From assembly GCF_900111905.1 (NCBI RefSeq), contig NZ_FOKM01000001.1, positions 1 through 64,000 on the forward strand: DNA of 64,000 nucleotides. The letters run 5' to 3'. The stretch's first letter is position 1; the number at the start of each line of letters is the position of its first letter. Made by a program: the position numbers and the translations under genes. The notes under the pieces are model-generated. The model did not search any database. It had not been told where the DNA came from and was given only the letters and a program-made list of their open reading frames with translations. This DNA comes from Rhizobium sp. NFR07. GTDB taxonomy: Bacteria; Pseudomonadota; Alphaproteobacteria; Rhizobiales; Rhizobiaceae. This document shows positions 35,577-44,865 of this stretch, piece after piece.

Positions 35577-35623
35577 CGGCGCGTGCCGCCCCCGTTCGCC
35601 TTCGTACAGAAAGATGTCTCCTG

Positions 35624-36382
35624 ATGCACAAGATCGATATTCCCGAGTCCGTGATCGATAGCGTGATCGCAAGACGTGGCACGGCCCATCCTTTTGCCGA
35701 CTTCGATCCCAAGACGACGGCGCTGGTGGTGATCGACATGCAGAACGGCTTCATGGTGCCGGGTGTCGCCCATGCGCTCTGCGAAATGGCCCCGACGATC
35801 GTACCGGCTATCAACCAGCTCGCCCAAGCGCTTCGCAAGGCGGGCGGGAAGGTGTTCTGGATCCAGAACACCCATGACGAAAGCTGCTTCACTTCATGGT
35901 CCGTGCTCTACGACTACATGAAGCCCGAGAGCGGCAGAAAGCGCATCGAAGCCATGACCGAGGGCTCTCCTGGCCATGCGCTCTGGCCCGAGCTCGATGT
36001 CCAGCCGGAAGACCAGCGGGTTCTGAAATTCCGCTATTCCGCCTTTATCCAAGGATCATCAGACCTTCCAGGCCTTCTGCGGTCGCAGGGCTACGATACG
36101 GTGCTGATCGCCGGCACTGTGACCAACACCTGCTGCGAAAGCTCGGCGCGCGACGCCATGATGCTGAATTTCAAAACGATCATGGTATCCGACGCAAACG
36201 CCGCGCACAGCGATGCCGATCACAACGCTGCGCTTATCGCGTTCTACCGGCTGTTTGGCGACGTGATGAGCAGCCGGGAGATTATCGATATATGCAGAAG
36301 GGAAAGCCATAGCGGCGCTTCGGTTTACGCAGGACCGGACGCCAAGCAAACTGGTACGCGCGAACATTTCCCCAAGCCATGA
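35624..36382 (+). CDS. Isochorismatase-family cysteine hydrolase
   Basis: A 252-residue amidohydrolase-type protein with the complete triad Asp38 (VIDMQNGF), Lys135 (LKFRYSAF) and Cys170 (TNTCCESSARDA). It resembles ureidoacrylate, maleamate and N-carbamoylsarcosine amidases more than true isochorismatases. The ribosome-binding site is poor; the upstream region shows only GTCTCCTG before the ATG. As partner of the FAD monooxygenase it may release ammonia or a carboxylate from a ring-opened amide. Confidence 0.85.
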   Translation: MHKIDIPESVIDSVIARRGTAHPFADFDPKTTALVVIDMQNGFMVPGVAHALCEMAPTIVPAINQLAQALRKAGGKVFWIQNTHDESCFTSWSVLYDYMKPESGRKRIEAMTEGSPGHALWPELDVQPEDQRVLKFRYSAFIQGSSDLPGLLRSQGYDTVLIAGTVTNTCCESSARDAMMLNFKTIMVSDANAAHSDADHNAALIAFYRLFGDVMSSREIIDICRRESHSGASVYAGPDAKQTGTREHFPKP

Positions 36383-36431
36383 CGAATGTAAAATGCTGCA
36401 CGCCGGCACTCTGCCAACCTCCGTGCGCCTG

Positions 36432-37367
36432 TTAATCCGGCAAGGGAATGTGCTCGTCGCGATCGTCGGCCGGCAGATCGAAACGTCCTTCGCCCCACTT
36501 TTGCGCTCGCCATTCGGCCTTGGCTTCCTCGATGCGCTCCCTGGATGAGGCAACGAAGTTCCACCAGATGTAGCGCGGACCGGAAAGGGTTGCGCCGCCG
36601 AGTATCATCAGTCGCGCGCCTTGTTGTCCGGCTGCGACCGTAATCCTGTCACCGGGACGGAAAACCATCATCTGGGACGCTTCGAACTCCCGCCCCGCGA
36701 CAGAGATCGTGCCTTCGACAATGTAGATGCCCCTGTCCTCGTGATTGTCCGGCATCGGCAGGCGAGCGCCTGCCTCAAGCGTGACATCGGCATAAAATGT
36801 CTCCGACAACATGGTCGCGGGAGCGACCTTGCCATAGGCGTTGCCAAGAATGAGTCGAACCGTCACCCCGTGGTCCTCGATCACCGGCAAGGTCTCCTTG
36901 CCGTGATGTTCGAACGTCGGCGCCATATCCTCGTGGCGTTCCGGCAATGCCAACCAGGTCTGTATCCCGAACAGGCTGTTCGGCCCGGTACGCGCCGCTG
37001 CGGATGTCCTCTCCGAATGAGAAACCCCACGGCCTGCGACCATCCAGTTCAATGCACCGGGACGGATGATCTGGTCAGCCCCGGTGCTGTCGCGATGGTG
37101 AAAATCACCGCGATAGAGATAGGTAACGGTGCCAAGACCGATATGCGGGTGCGGTCGGACATCGATGCCCTGGCCGGTCAAGAGCTCGGCCGGGCCGGCT
37201 TGGTCGAAGAAGATGAATGGTCCGACCATCTGCCGCTTGGGCGCCGGCAATGCACGCCGAACCTCGAAGCCACCAAGGTCACGGGCTCGGGGGACGATAA
37301 GGGTCTCGATCGCGTCGATGCCTACCTCGTCAGGGCAGCCTGGTTCGATTGCGGGGTTCCAACTCAT
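36432..37367 (-). CDS. Pirin family protein
   Basis: A 311-residue bicupin. The N-terminal cupin has the metal-binding segment RPHPHIGLGTVTYL and a further His in GRGVSHSER; the C-terminal cupin follows (VEGTISVAGREFEASQMMVF). Bacterial pirins include quercetin 2,3-dioxygenases and redox-linked regulators. The start follows GAGGAGAGG. The promoter region (37368-37489) contains ACGGT-N5-ACCGT at 37444-37458 and, 123 bp upstream of the start, the 19-bp element also found upstream of the YcaC-like and Kef genes. Confidence 0.9.
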   Translation of the reverse strand: MSWNPAIEPGCPDEVGIDAIETLIVPRARDLGGFEVRRALPAPKRQMVGPFIFFDQAGPAELLTGQGIDVRPHPHIGLGTVTYLYRGDFHHRDSTGADQIIRPGALNWMVAGRGVSHSERTSAAARTGPNSLFGIQTWLALPERHEDMAPTFEHHGKETLPVIEDHGVTVRLILGNAYGKVAPATMLSETFYADVTLEAGARLPMPDNHEDRGIYIVEGTISVAGREFEASQMMVFRPGDRITVAAGQQGARLMILGGATLSGPRYIWWNFVASSRERIEEAKAEWRAQKWGEGRFDLPADDRDEHIPLPD

Positions 37368-37489
37368 GCGCGTTCACCTCTCCTCGCCATTTGGCGACCT
37401 CGGACCTGCCGGGGTGCAGAGTCCCTCACATACCCAAGTGACTAACGGTTAAGTACCGTCGCGAATAGCTACGCCGCGCGGTGAGCTGT

Positions 37490-37508
37490 GTCGCAAAAAG
37501 CGGAACGC
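37490..37508. promoter_or_regulatory. Shared 19-bp element, copy A (upstream of pirin)
   Basis: GTCGCAAAAAGCGGAACGC. With copies B (40461) and C (46767) it gives the consensus GTCGCARAANNNGGAACGC. The similarity between A and B extends to the left through TGAGCTGT. It lies 123-141 bp upstream of the pirin start and touches the stop codon of the LysR gene. Confidence 0.55.
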
Positions 37509-38411
37509 TCAGCCAAAGGTATCAGTTCGCAGACCTTGCAGATACGGGCTTCCGTCGAATGCTTCGATCAGGAACTCGGAGAGAATGCGGACTTTTCTCG
37601 CCGGATGCGGACTGGGCGGTCGCACGACATAGACGCCGCCGACCGGCAAGGGATATCGTGTCATGATCGGCACAAGCGCGCCCGACTCGAGATATTCGTG
37701 GGTAACGCAATCGGGGAGCCATGCGATACCAAGCCCGGCGGCGGCCGCGCTGGCGAGCGCGGCACCATTATCGGAGCTGAAGCGACCCTGCGGCTGCACG
37801 GTGACGATCTTTTCGCCATCCATGAAACGCCATGTTTCGGCCCCCACCAAGGCGTGGTGCCCCACGATTTCATCCGGCTTTTCGGGTGAGCCATGCGTTC
37901 TGATGTAATCAGGGCTCGCCACGAGCTTGCCGTAGATCTGACCGACGCGCCTCGCAATCAGGTTGGAGTCACGCAGGGTGCCGACCCGGATTGCGCAGTC
38001 GAAGCCGTCCGAAATCAGATCGACGAACCGATCGCTATAGTCGGCGTGGATCTGAAACTGCGGATGCTGGCGTGCCATTTCCGCAAGCACGGGCGCAAAG
38101 TGCACTGGGCCCGACGTCAGCGGAACAGCCACCCGCAGGCGCCCGCGAAGGTCACCGGAGGGCAGTATCGTTTCTCGCGCGATGTCGATCTCGGCACAGG
38201 CTCTTGCTGCATATTCCCGAAACGTAAGGCCGGCCTCGGTGAGGCCGGCGCCCCGCGTCGTTCGCGCAAGAAGTTGGATACCAAGTTCGCCTTCGAGCCG
38301 GATGAGGCGCCGACTGACCATCGACTTGGAGATCCCCAATCGGCGCGCGGCAGGGGAAACGCCCCCGGCATCGGCAACTTCGACAAATGTCCGCAGATCC
38401 TCGATGTCCAT
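37509..38411 (-). CDS. LysR-family transcriptional regulator (first of two paralogues)
   Basis: A 300-residue LTTR. The HTH at residues 1-60 (MDIEDLRTFVEVADAGG, then RRLGISKSMVSRRLIRLEGE) and the effector domain (LRGRLRVAVPLTSGPVHFAP) place it in the large DmlR/AaeR-like subgroup. The ATG at 38411 has GGAGAG at proper spacing. It is closely similar along its whole length to the regulator at 40484-41368, pointing to duplication. It is the last gene of a minus-strand run behind the YcaC-like and LLM genes. Confidence 0.88.
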   Translation of the reverse strand: MDIEDLRTFVEVADAGGVSPAARRLGISKSMVSRRLIRLEGELGIQLLARTTRGAGLTEAGLTFREYAARACAEIDIARETILPSGDLRGRLRVAVPLTSGPVHFAPVLAEMARQHPQFQIHADYSDRFVDLISDGFDCAIRVGTLRDSNLIARRVGQIYGKLVASPDYIRTHGSPEKPDEIVGHHALVGAETWRFMDGEKIVTVQPQGRFSSDNGAALASAAAAGLGIAWLPDCVTHEYLESGALVPIMTRYPLPVGGVYVVRPPSPHPARKVRILSEFLIEAFDGSPYLQGLRTDTFG

Positions 38412-38451
38412 TTTGCGCTCTCCGCTTGGCGATACGGCCCGACACAAAAGC

Positions 38452-39483
38452 CTATCGCGCTGCCCTGACGATCGGCGCGACCTCGGTGCCGAGAAGTTCG
38501 ATCGATCGCTTCATCGCCGCGGTGTCCAGAGACGCCGTGCTCATCTGGAAGGTGAAGCGCGAAACGCCGCCGAGTGTCTCGCTCGCCTGCAGCATCTTGG
38601 CCGCTACGGTTTGTGGAGCGCCAACCAGAAATGCACCTTCCGGACCTGCCATGGCTTCGAACTGCTGGCGCGACGGTGGCGACCAGCCGCGCTCGCGGCC
38701 GATCGTTGTTGTCAGATGCGCCCAACCGGGAAAAAATGCATCCCTGGCTTCTGTATCGGTCTCTCCGACGAAGCCCATGGCGTGGACGCCGACCTTGAGC
38801 GTTTCGGGGCGGTGCCCAGCGCGCTTGCCCGCTTCGTGATAGAGATCGACCAGCGGACGGAACCGCTCGAAGCTTCCGCCGATGATTGCGACCATCAGGG
38901 GAATGCCGAGCGCACCGGCACGCGCGAAGGATTGCGGTGTGCCGCCCACTCCGATCCATAGCGGCAGCTTTGGTTGGTGGGGACGCGGAAAAACACCTTG
39001 CCCGTCGAGCGCCGGACGGAAGCGGCCTTCCCAGGTAATATTGGTCGTCTCACCAAGCTGAAGAAACAGGTCGAGCTTTTCCGCAAACAGGTCGTCATAG
39101 TCGCGTGTATCGAGGCCGAACAGCGGATAGGCCTCAACGAACGAACCGCGGCCGACCACAACCTCGGCCCGGCCTTTGGAAATCAGGTCCAGGGTTGCGA
39201 ATTCCTGGAAAACCCGTACCGGGTCCGCAGCGCTCAGAACAGTCACGGCACTCGTCAATCTGATCCGGCTGGTGCGCGCTGCCGCCGCGGCCAGAATGAC
39301 GGTCGGAGCGGAATCGAGAAATTCGCCGCGATGATGCTCGCCGATGCCGAAAACATCGAGCCCGACGCGATCCGCGGCAACGACCTCCTCGATGAGTTCG
39401 GCCATGCGCTCGGTAGCCGACGGAAGCCTGCCCGTGGCGGGATCCGGGAGGATTGCTGCAAAACTGTCGATACCGATTTCCAT
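38452..39483 (-). CDS. LLM-class flavin-dependent oxidoreductase
   Basis: A 343-residue luciferase-like TIM-barrel protein (bacterial luciferase/LLM family). Typical segments are DVFGIGEHHRGEFLDSAPTV (residues about 43-62), RIRLTSAVTVLSAADPVRVF and WIGVGGTPQSFARAGALGIP. Such proteins use FMNH2 or F420 and O2 for oxidation or monooxygenation, often of small or sulfur compounds. It lies between the YcaC-like gene (182 bp upstream, where I see nothing recognisable) and the LysR gene (40 bp downstream). Confidence 0.88.
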   Translation of the reverse strand: MEIGIDSFAAILPDPATGRLPSATERMAELIEEVVAADRVGLDVFGIGEHHRGEFLDSAPTVILAAAAARTSRIRLTSAVTVLSAADPVRVFQEFATLDLISKGRAEVVVGRGSFVEAYPLFGLDTRDYDDLFAEKLDLFLQLGETTNITWEGRFRPALDGQGVFPRPHQPKLPLWIGVGGTPQSFARAGALGIPLMVAIIGGSFERFRPLVDLYHEAGKRAGHRPETLKVGVHAMGFVGETDTEARDAFFPGWAHLTTTIGRERGWSPPSRQQFEAMAGPEGAFLVGAPQTVAAKMLQASETLGGVSRFTFQMSTASLDTAAMKRSIELLGTEVAPIVRAAR

Positions 39484-39665
39484 CTTGAAGTCCTTAAATA
39501 TGGTCGGCCCGCCCCCGCGACCGACACTGGAATTTCATCATTCTCACGAGCGCCGCCGGGTACTCACGACAGGTCGGGTCGCGATGAAAAGGGACGACGA
39601 GGTTCGGAGAACCGTCCGCATTCCTGGCGATGCGTCCGTCCGTCTCCCGCCATCCCTGCTGGTGC

Positions 39666-40328
39666 TTAGTGTCCGCCTGTGGTGGTGGTCGGCACCGGCG
39701 TGTTGAGCAACTGCTGCTCCCACAGGAAGGCGATGCCGCTGCCGGCCATATGATCCTTGAGGAGCTCGACGAATGCGGGGCCGGTCTCGGTTCGCGCATG
39801 ATCGCGCTGCCATTCGGATGCCAGAGCCAGCCACGTCATCATGTTGCAGCCTGCGGCGATCATGCGCTGGATCGCCACCTGATGAGCCTCGACAGACACG
39901 CCGCCGCAGGCGTCGGTTATGACCGTGACATCCCAACCTTCGCCGGCAGCCTGGATCGCCGGCATGGCGACGCAGATCTCAGTATACAGACCTGCAATGA
40001 TCAGCTGCTTGCGGCCCGTCGCCTTGACAGCATCAACGACCTTCTGATCTTGCCAGGTATTGATGAGCGTCCGGTCGATCACTTCCTGGTCCGGAAAGAC
40101 ATTGGTGATCTGCGGGAAGATGAAGCCGCCCCGATCGGCGATTACGCTGGTAATGATGGTCGGAACATTGAAGGCCTTTGCGGCCTTCGTCAGAGCCGTC
40201 GCGTTGTTGACCACCATATGCGGGTCATGGCTGTTCAGGTTCGTAAGCTGGAAAGCCTGGTGGTCAATCAGAACGAGTACCGAATCTTCGGGGCGAAGGA
40301 GCGAAGCGAGGCCGTTACGAAAGGTCAT
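39666..40328 (-). CDS. YcaC-like isochorismatase-family hydrolase
   Basis: A 220-residue cysteine hydrolase. Asp22 (LIDHQAFQ) and Cys119 (LYTEICVAMPAI) are the nucleophile-site residues. The segments VITDACGG and MMTWLALASEWQRDH match YcaC-type proteins rather than maleamate amidases. YcaC itself has no firmly known substrate. The copy B element is 133 bp upstream of its start. It is divergent from the second LysR gene, the classical arrangement for an LTTR target. Confidence 0.88.
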   Translation of the reverse strand: MTFRNGLASLLRPEDSVLVLIDHQAFQLTNLNSHDPHMVVNNATALTKAAKAFNVPTIITSVIADRGGFIFPQITNVFPDQEVIDRTLINTWQDQKVVDAVKATGRKQLIIAGLYTEICVAMPAIQAAGEGWDVTVITDACGGVSVEAHQVAIQRMIAAGCNMMTWLALASEWQRDHARTETGPAFVELLKDHMAGSGIAFLWEQQLLNTPVPTTTTGGH

Positions 40329-40460
40329 CGATAAATCCTTTATTGTCTTTTCGTCAGAGTGATTGGTTTGCCAGGGGTATGAGCTGACAGCTGCGCTGCA
40401 GACACGCGGAGATTGTCATTCCACTTTATGATGCGGTAGTGCTCGATTGTGTTGAGCTGT

Positions 40461-40479
40461 GTCGCAAAACAAGGAACGC
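40461..40479. promoter_or_regulatory. Shared 19-bp element, copy B (between YcaC-like and LysR genes)
   Basis: GTCGCAAAACAAGGAACGC, matching copy A in 16 of 19 positions. It is 133-151 bp upstream of the YcaC-like start. Its AAGGAAC part also serves as the ribosome-binding site of the LysR gene starting at 40484, so binding there could autoregulate the LysR. Confidence 0.55.
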
Positions 40480-40483
40480 TAAT

Positions 40484-41368
40484 TTGGACATCGAGGATCT
40501 GCGGACTTTTGTCGAAGTTGCCGATGCCGGAGGCGTTTCAGCTGCCGCGCTGCGGCTTGGCGTCTCGAAATCGATGGTCAGCCGGCGACTGGTCCGGCTT
40601 GAAGAAGAGCTTGGCGTCCAGCTCCTCGCCAGAACCACTCGAGGCGCCTCGCTCACAGAGGCTGGAATCACGTTCCGGGACTATGCAGCCAGAATCAGCT
40701 CCGAGATTGATGTTGCCAGAGAGGCGGTCCTGCCCGCGGGCGAACTGCGCGGACGATTGCGGATTGCAGCGCCGCTGTCCTTCGGCCCGACACACCTGGC
40801 GCCGGTGATAGCTGAAATGGCCCGGCGCCATCCACTGCTGCAAATCCAGACATGCTACAGCGACCAGGTCGTCGATCTGATCACGGAAGGCTATGACTGC
40901 GCCATACGATTTGGTTATCTTCAGGATTCCAATCTGATCGCGAGGCGCGTCGGCCCGCTTTTCGGCAAGCTGGTTGCGAGCCCCGACTACGTTGAAAAAC
41001 ACGGCTCCCCTGAGAGGCCGGAGGATCTCGTTGCCCATCAGGCGCTTATGCAGGGAACGGAGGCATGGCAGTTTCTGGATGGCGAGAAAATCGTCACCGT
41101 CAATCCACGGGGGCGTTTCAAGGCGGACAACGCGGTTGCGCTCGTCGCGGCAGCCGTTGCTGGTCTCGGGATCGCCCTTCTGCCGGATGGGATCACCGCC
41201 CAGTATGTTGCCTCAGGTGCGCTTTTGCCCCTTATGCCACGCCATCCACCGCCTCCTGCAGGGATCTACGTCGTGCGCCCACCCGCTCAATATCCCGCCA
41301 GAAAGGTGCGTCTCCTGACTGAAATCCTGATTGAGTGTTTCGACCACGGTACAACCTTTGAAAGGTAG
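40484..41368 (+). CDS. LysR-family transcriptional regulator (second paralogue)
   Basis: A 294-residue LTTR whose sequence follows that of the regulator at 37509-38411 almost without gaps (DIEDLRTFVEVADAGGVS, SKSMVSRRL, QLLARTTRGA, SNLIARRVG, KLVASPDY, VYVVRPP). The start is taken as the TTG at 40484, which aligns with the ATG of the paralogue and has AAGGAA seven bases upstream. A GTG at 40439 is in frame but would add 15 residues not shared with the paralogue. It is divergent from the YcaC-like hydrolase gene, its probable target. Confidence 0.87.
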   Translation: MDIEDLRTFVEVADAGGVSAAALRLGVSKSMVSRRLVRLEEELGVQLLARTTRGASLTEAGITFRDYAARISSEIDVAREAVLPAGELRGRLRIAAPLSFGPTHLAPVIAEMARRHPLLQIQTCYSDQVVDLITEGYDCAIRFGYLQDSNLIARRVGPLFGKLVASPDYVEKHGSPERPEDLVAHQALMQGTEAWQFLDGEKIVTVNPRGRFKADNAVALVAAAVAGLGIALLPDGITAQYVASGALLPLMPRHPPPPAGIYVVRPPAQYPARKVRLLTEILIECFDHGTTFER

Positions 41369-41571
41369 CGCGCTCGACGGGTGTTGCGCGTTGGATGGGC
41401 GTCTTGCGAAGGTCGGGCATCCGCCAGCAGCGCCGATATTAACCCGCAGCTATCGCAAACATCGACAATAGCTGAGCTCAAAACATAACGCGCGCTGTCT
41501 CCAGCGCGCGTGAATATCACGGAAATCAACTCGAAGGAATTTGACAGGTGGAACGCAGACAGAGCTGCTTT

Positions 41572-42444
41572 CTATCGTTTCGTTCCGACCGCCAGCACCA
41601 CGGTCGAGGGCAGGACAACCCGGTCTCCTATCATCTTCCCATCGATCACCTTCAGGATTGCCTCATCGACACGCTGCCGTTGATCATCATCGAGCGCGGC
41701 GTAAACTCCCATATAGCCATGCAGTTCGCCAAGATCGTCCAGATAGGGCTGGCCAGACGGTCCCTCCCATACGGCTTCGATCTCTTCGACCTCGACCGAG
41801 GACAGGCCAGCTTCCGACATTTCCCTGACCAGTCTTTCGGGTTCGGCAAGTGCAAGGAACCCCTCCGGAGGGGCAGGTGGGCGCATGTCCGGAAAGACGG
41901 ACCGCAGCGCTTCCGCCATGACAAGAAACGGTCCGCCGCCCGGCGGCCTGCGCCATGTCGCCACGCAGGCCTTGCCGCCGCTTCTGGTTACACGCACCTG
42001 TTCCGCAAGTCCTCGCCGCCAGTCGGGAAAGATGCTGACCCCGAACAGCGAAAACGTGGCATCGAAGCCGCCGTCTTCCAGGACGAGCTGCTGTCCATCC
42101 ATCAGTCTTGCTTCACTCGATGGGAAAGGCGCGAGCCGCTTGGCCAGAAGATTGATCATGCCCGGTGCGTGGTCGATCGCGAGAACCGAGGCGCCGCGAA
42201 GCGCTGCCGGCACGCTCAGCGCTCCGGCGCCCGCCGCAATATCGAGGACACGTGCGCCCCATTGAACACCTCCAACGCGGTCAAGAGCGGCAGCTGCGAC
42301 CTGGCCGGTATTCCGGTTCGCCGTCATCTCATAAACACGGGCAAATTCGTCCGTCATATGCGGGTGAGCGACAGACGGCTGCACCTGAGGAATCCAGGTC
42401 GCTTGGTTGCTGTTCTCGCTTTGCGAAGTCGTTGAATTCTGCAT
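41572..42444 (-). CDS. Class I SAM-dependent methyltransferase
   Basis: A 290-residue methyltransferase of the UbiE/Methyltransf_11 type. Motif I is VLDIAAGAGALSVPAA, the acidic residue after strand 2 is in VLAIDHAPGM, and motif IV-like FDATFSLFGVSIFPD follows. The acceptor substrate is unknown. The start is preceded by GAAGGAATTTTTAT. It is a lone gene converging with the second LysR; the 200-bp gap between them shows nothing recognisable. Confidence 0.82.
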   Translation of the reverse strand: MQNSTTSQSENSNQATWIPQVQPSVAHPHMTDEFARVYEMTANRNTGQVAAAALDRVGGVQWGARVLDIAAGAGALSVPAALRGASVLAIDHAPGMINLLAKRLAPFPSSEARLMDGQQLVLEDGGFDATFSLFGVSIFPDWRRGLAEQVRVTRSGGKACVATWRRPPGGGPFLVMAEALRSVFPDMRPPAPPEGFLALAEPERLVREMSEAGLSSVEVEEIEAVWEGPSGQPYLDDLGELHGYMGVYAALDDDQRQRVDEAILKVIDGKMIGDRVVLPSTVVLAVGTKR

Positions 42445-42747
42445 ATAAAAATTCCTTCATCTCAATAATTGGGTCATTCAATCAATGGTTCGGCGCTCCG
42501 GCTGGCGTCGAATTAAACGAAGTACGCCCCGCCAAAATGGATGGCATGACCTTCAATGGCGTCCGCGGAGCAAACGAGCCCACTGGACGCCGGCGGGAAA
42601 TGTTGAGGACATGCCCGCACCTAGCTGGGATGAAACACGATTCCAAAAACAGGGATAAGCAATCCTCCCGCGCGCCAGTGAACGCAACTTATTGGAGAAA
42701 TTTGGACGGAGCGCCAATTAACTGCCGCTTGACCGCTCTCACTCCAG
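42445..42747. other. Intergenic region between methyltransferase and quinone oxidoreductase
   Basis: A 303-bp gap between two minus-strand genes. Near the methyltransferase start it is AT-rich (42446-42490) and contains the imperfect repeat ATTGGGTCATTCAATCAAT, possibly part of that promoter. Nothing else recognisable was seen and no convincing ORF. Confidence 0.5.
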
Positions 42748-43704
42748 TCAGGTCACCATGGCGACACGGCCCAAGGGTTTGGCTGTTTCTGCATGTTCGT
42801 GCGCCAATGATGCATCCTGCAATGAAAAGATCCGGTCTATAACGATCTCGATGCGTTTTTCGGCTGCGACCTTCAAAAGGTCATCCACCGTTCTGCGCAC
42901 GGCCGGCCTCTCGAACAGAGATCCCATGAATACGCCATGCAGGGTCTGATTGCTCTGCATCGGCTGCCAAAGGTCGACATTCAGGCCGCCGCCGCCGGCG
43001 TTACCGACAAAGACGACACGGCCTTCGGGAGCAAGTGCCGAAAGCGATGCCTGTAGGGTCGAGCCAACAGGATCGATCGCAAGGTTTGCTCCCTCGCCGC
43101 CAGTCAGCCGCAGCACTTCCTCGATGACATCCTTCTCACGCCGGTCTATGACATGGGATGCGCCAAGGTCGACAAGACGTGCCAGTCGTTCGCGGCCACT
43201 GGCCACAGCAATGACGGTCGCTCCGATATCGCGCGCCAGCTGGATAGCTGCCAGTCCGACGCCACCTGCGGCAGCCTGGATCAGGACCGTCTCGGCTTCA
43301 CGCAGGCCGCCTTTGGTTATCACGCAATGATAGGCTGTTCCGAAAGAAATCGGCAATGCGGCAGCCTGAGCCATTTCCAGGCCATCGGGAACCAGCCATG
43401 TCCGCGAAGCCGGAACGGACCAGAGCTCCGCATGAGACCCATGCATGTCGAATGCTGTGACCTTATCGCCAACTTTTCTGTCCCGGACATTCTCGCCGAC
43501 CGACACCACCGTACCCGCCCCTGCATAGCCGACGATCCAGCGAGATTGCTGCGGGGTGGATCGACGATTGATCAAGTCACCGCCTTCGATCGAAATCGCC
43601 TCGACGGCAATCAGGACATCGTCCGGTCCACAACTCGGGTCGGGCACATCGACATATCTGAGGACTGTCGGAGGACCGGGACTGTCATAGACTGCAGCTT
43701 TCAT
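42748..43704 (-). CDS. Quinone oxidoreductase-like MDR protein (zinc-free)
   Basis: A 318-residue medium-chain reductase of the QOR/zeta-crystallin class. The NADP motif is AAAGGVGLAAIQLA and the segment VGYAGAGTVVSVGENV is typical; zinc ligands are absent. It probably reduces quinones or enones with NADPH. It is adjacent to the homoserine-dehydrogenase-like and Kef genes on the same strand, consistent with a detoxification neighbourhood. Confidence 0.85.
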   Translation of the reverse strand: MKAAVYDSPGPPTVLRYVDVPDPSCGPDDVLIAVEAISIEGGDLINRRSTPQQSRWIVGYAGAGTVVSVGENVRDRKVGDKVTAFDMHGSHAELWSVPASRTWLVPDGLEMAQAAALPISFGTAYHCVITKGGLREAETVLIQAAAGGVGLAAIQLARDIGATVIAVASGRERLARLVDLGASHVIDRREKDVIEEVLRLTGGEGANLAIDPVGSTLQASLSALAPEGRVVFVGNAGGGGLNVDLWQPMQSNQTLHGVFMGSLFERPAVRRTVDDLLKVAAEKRIEIVIDRIFSLQDASLAHEHAETAKPLGRVAMVT

Positions 43705-43797
43705 ATGCTTCCTTCGCTATAAGAAGAAACTTGCCCTGCCTGATAATTAGTGGCCATACGCCCACCGAACAGGAAGACGCGCCCATATCATCATCAT

Positions 43798-44796
43798 TCA
43801 GGCGCCCCTTTTCGTCAGGATATGTTCGAGATCCTTCAGCGCTGCGGCTGCGGTGGCAAGCGGCTCTTTGCCGGATCCGATCGCAATCGTCTCGCCCATC
43901 GCATCGGTCGTGATGCGGATCGCCTTGTCCTTTCCGCGTATGTTCGCGAAGGGGTCGGCAAGCGGATATGTCTTTATACCCACCTGCGCGCGAAAGGCGC
44001 CATTGACGTTTGTAAGGCTCCCGACCAGCTTCGGAACGAAGCCCTCATTCCGCCATGCCTCGACACGCTCCCGGGTAATGGACTGGATGCCCTCGACGAT
44101 CAGATCATCCATCGTCAGGTTGGCGCCGAGACCGAAATTGGCGAGGATCAGCAGCTTGCAGGCGGTATCCCAGCCTTCCGTATCGTTGCGCGGATCAGCC
44201 TCGGCAAAACCGCCTTCCTGTGCTTCACGCAACGCCGCCTCGAAACCGATCCCACGCGTCGTCATGGCATCGAGCAGGTAATTGGTGGTAGCGTTCAGAA
44301 TGCCTTCGATCTTGAGCACTTCGCAGCCCTTGAGGCTATGCTCGACGAGATCGATCGTCGGCAATGCGGCGGCGGCCGCACCGCTGAGTTTCAGCATCGC
44401 ACCTGAGGCTCGGGCAAGCTCGCGCAGCTGCCTTCCGCTGTGAACCAGCGCGCCTTTCGATATGACGATCGTGTCACGTCCGGCCGACAGCGCGGCACGG
44501 AGATAGGCAAGCCCCGGTTCACCGCTGCGGAAATTACTCGGTCCCGCTTCGATCAGGATATCGGCGCCGCTTTCCTCTATGAAGGCAACGCCCGACAGTC
44601 CGTCTTCAAGATTGCTCAGTTGCTCTTCCTCAAGGCCATTCGCATCCGCCAGGCCGGATCGGGATCCGCAGACCGCCACCAGACGGGCATCTGCATCATA
44701 AACCTGACGATACCGCTCCCGTCGCGAGAGAAGCAGACCGGCTGTGGCGCGTCCAACGCCGCCGAAACCTGCAATGGCAATCTTATATGTTTTCAT
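43798..44796 (-). CDS. Homoserine dehydrogenase-like protein
   Basis: A 332-residue protein with an N-terminal Rossmann motif (AGFGGVGRATAGLLL, residues 9-23) and the homoserine dehydrogenase catalytic region (ILNATTNYLLDAM, then EAQEGGFAEADPRNDTEGWD and ACKLLILANFGLG). It lacks the C-terminal ACT domain of the canonical biosynthetic enzyme. It is therefore probably a second, specialised copy rather than the housekeeping enzyme. It sits 69 bp after the Kef gene in transcription order. Confidence 0.8.
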   Translation of the reverse strand: MKTYKIAIAGFGGVGRATAGLLLSRRERYRQVYDADARLVAVCGSRSGLADANGLEEEQLSNLEDGLSGVAFIEESGADILIEAGPSNFRSGEPGLAYLRAALSAGRDTIVISKGALVHSGRQLRELARASGAMLKLSGAAAAALPTIDLVEHSLKGCEVLKIEGILNATTNYLLDAMTTRGIGFEAALREAQEGGFAEADPRNDTEGWDTACKLLILANFGLGANLTMDDLIVEGIQSITRERVEAWRNEGFVPKLVGSLTNVNGAFRAQVGIKTYPLADPFANIRGKDKAIRITTDAMGETIAIGSGKEPLATAAAALKDLEHILTKRGA

Positions 44797-44865
44797 CTTC
44801 CGGACCTTCTGCTTTCGGACGCCTCAAGCACCTGCATACCGATATGACGAAGCATCTGCTGCCGA

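Noticed and set aside
35624..36382. Naming the hydrolase nicF (maleamate amidohydrolase)
   Set aside because: The triad is shared by many amidases, and the other nic genes (ring-cleavage dioxygenase, deformylase) are not present, so the name would be over-specific.
41541..41560. Another GGTGGAACGC near the methyltransferase end
   Set aside because: It lacks the GTCGCA half of the 19-bp element and lies in a convergent region without a target gene, so it is probably chance.
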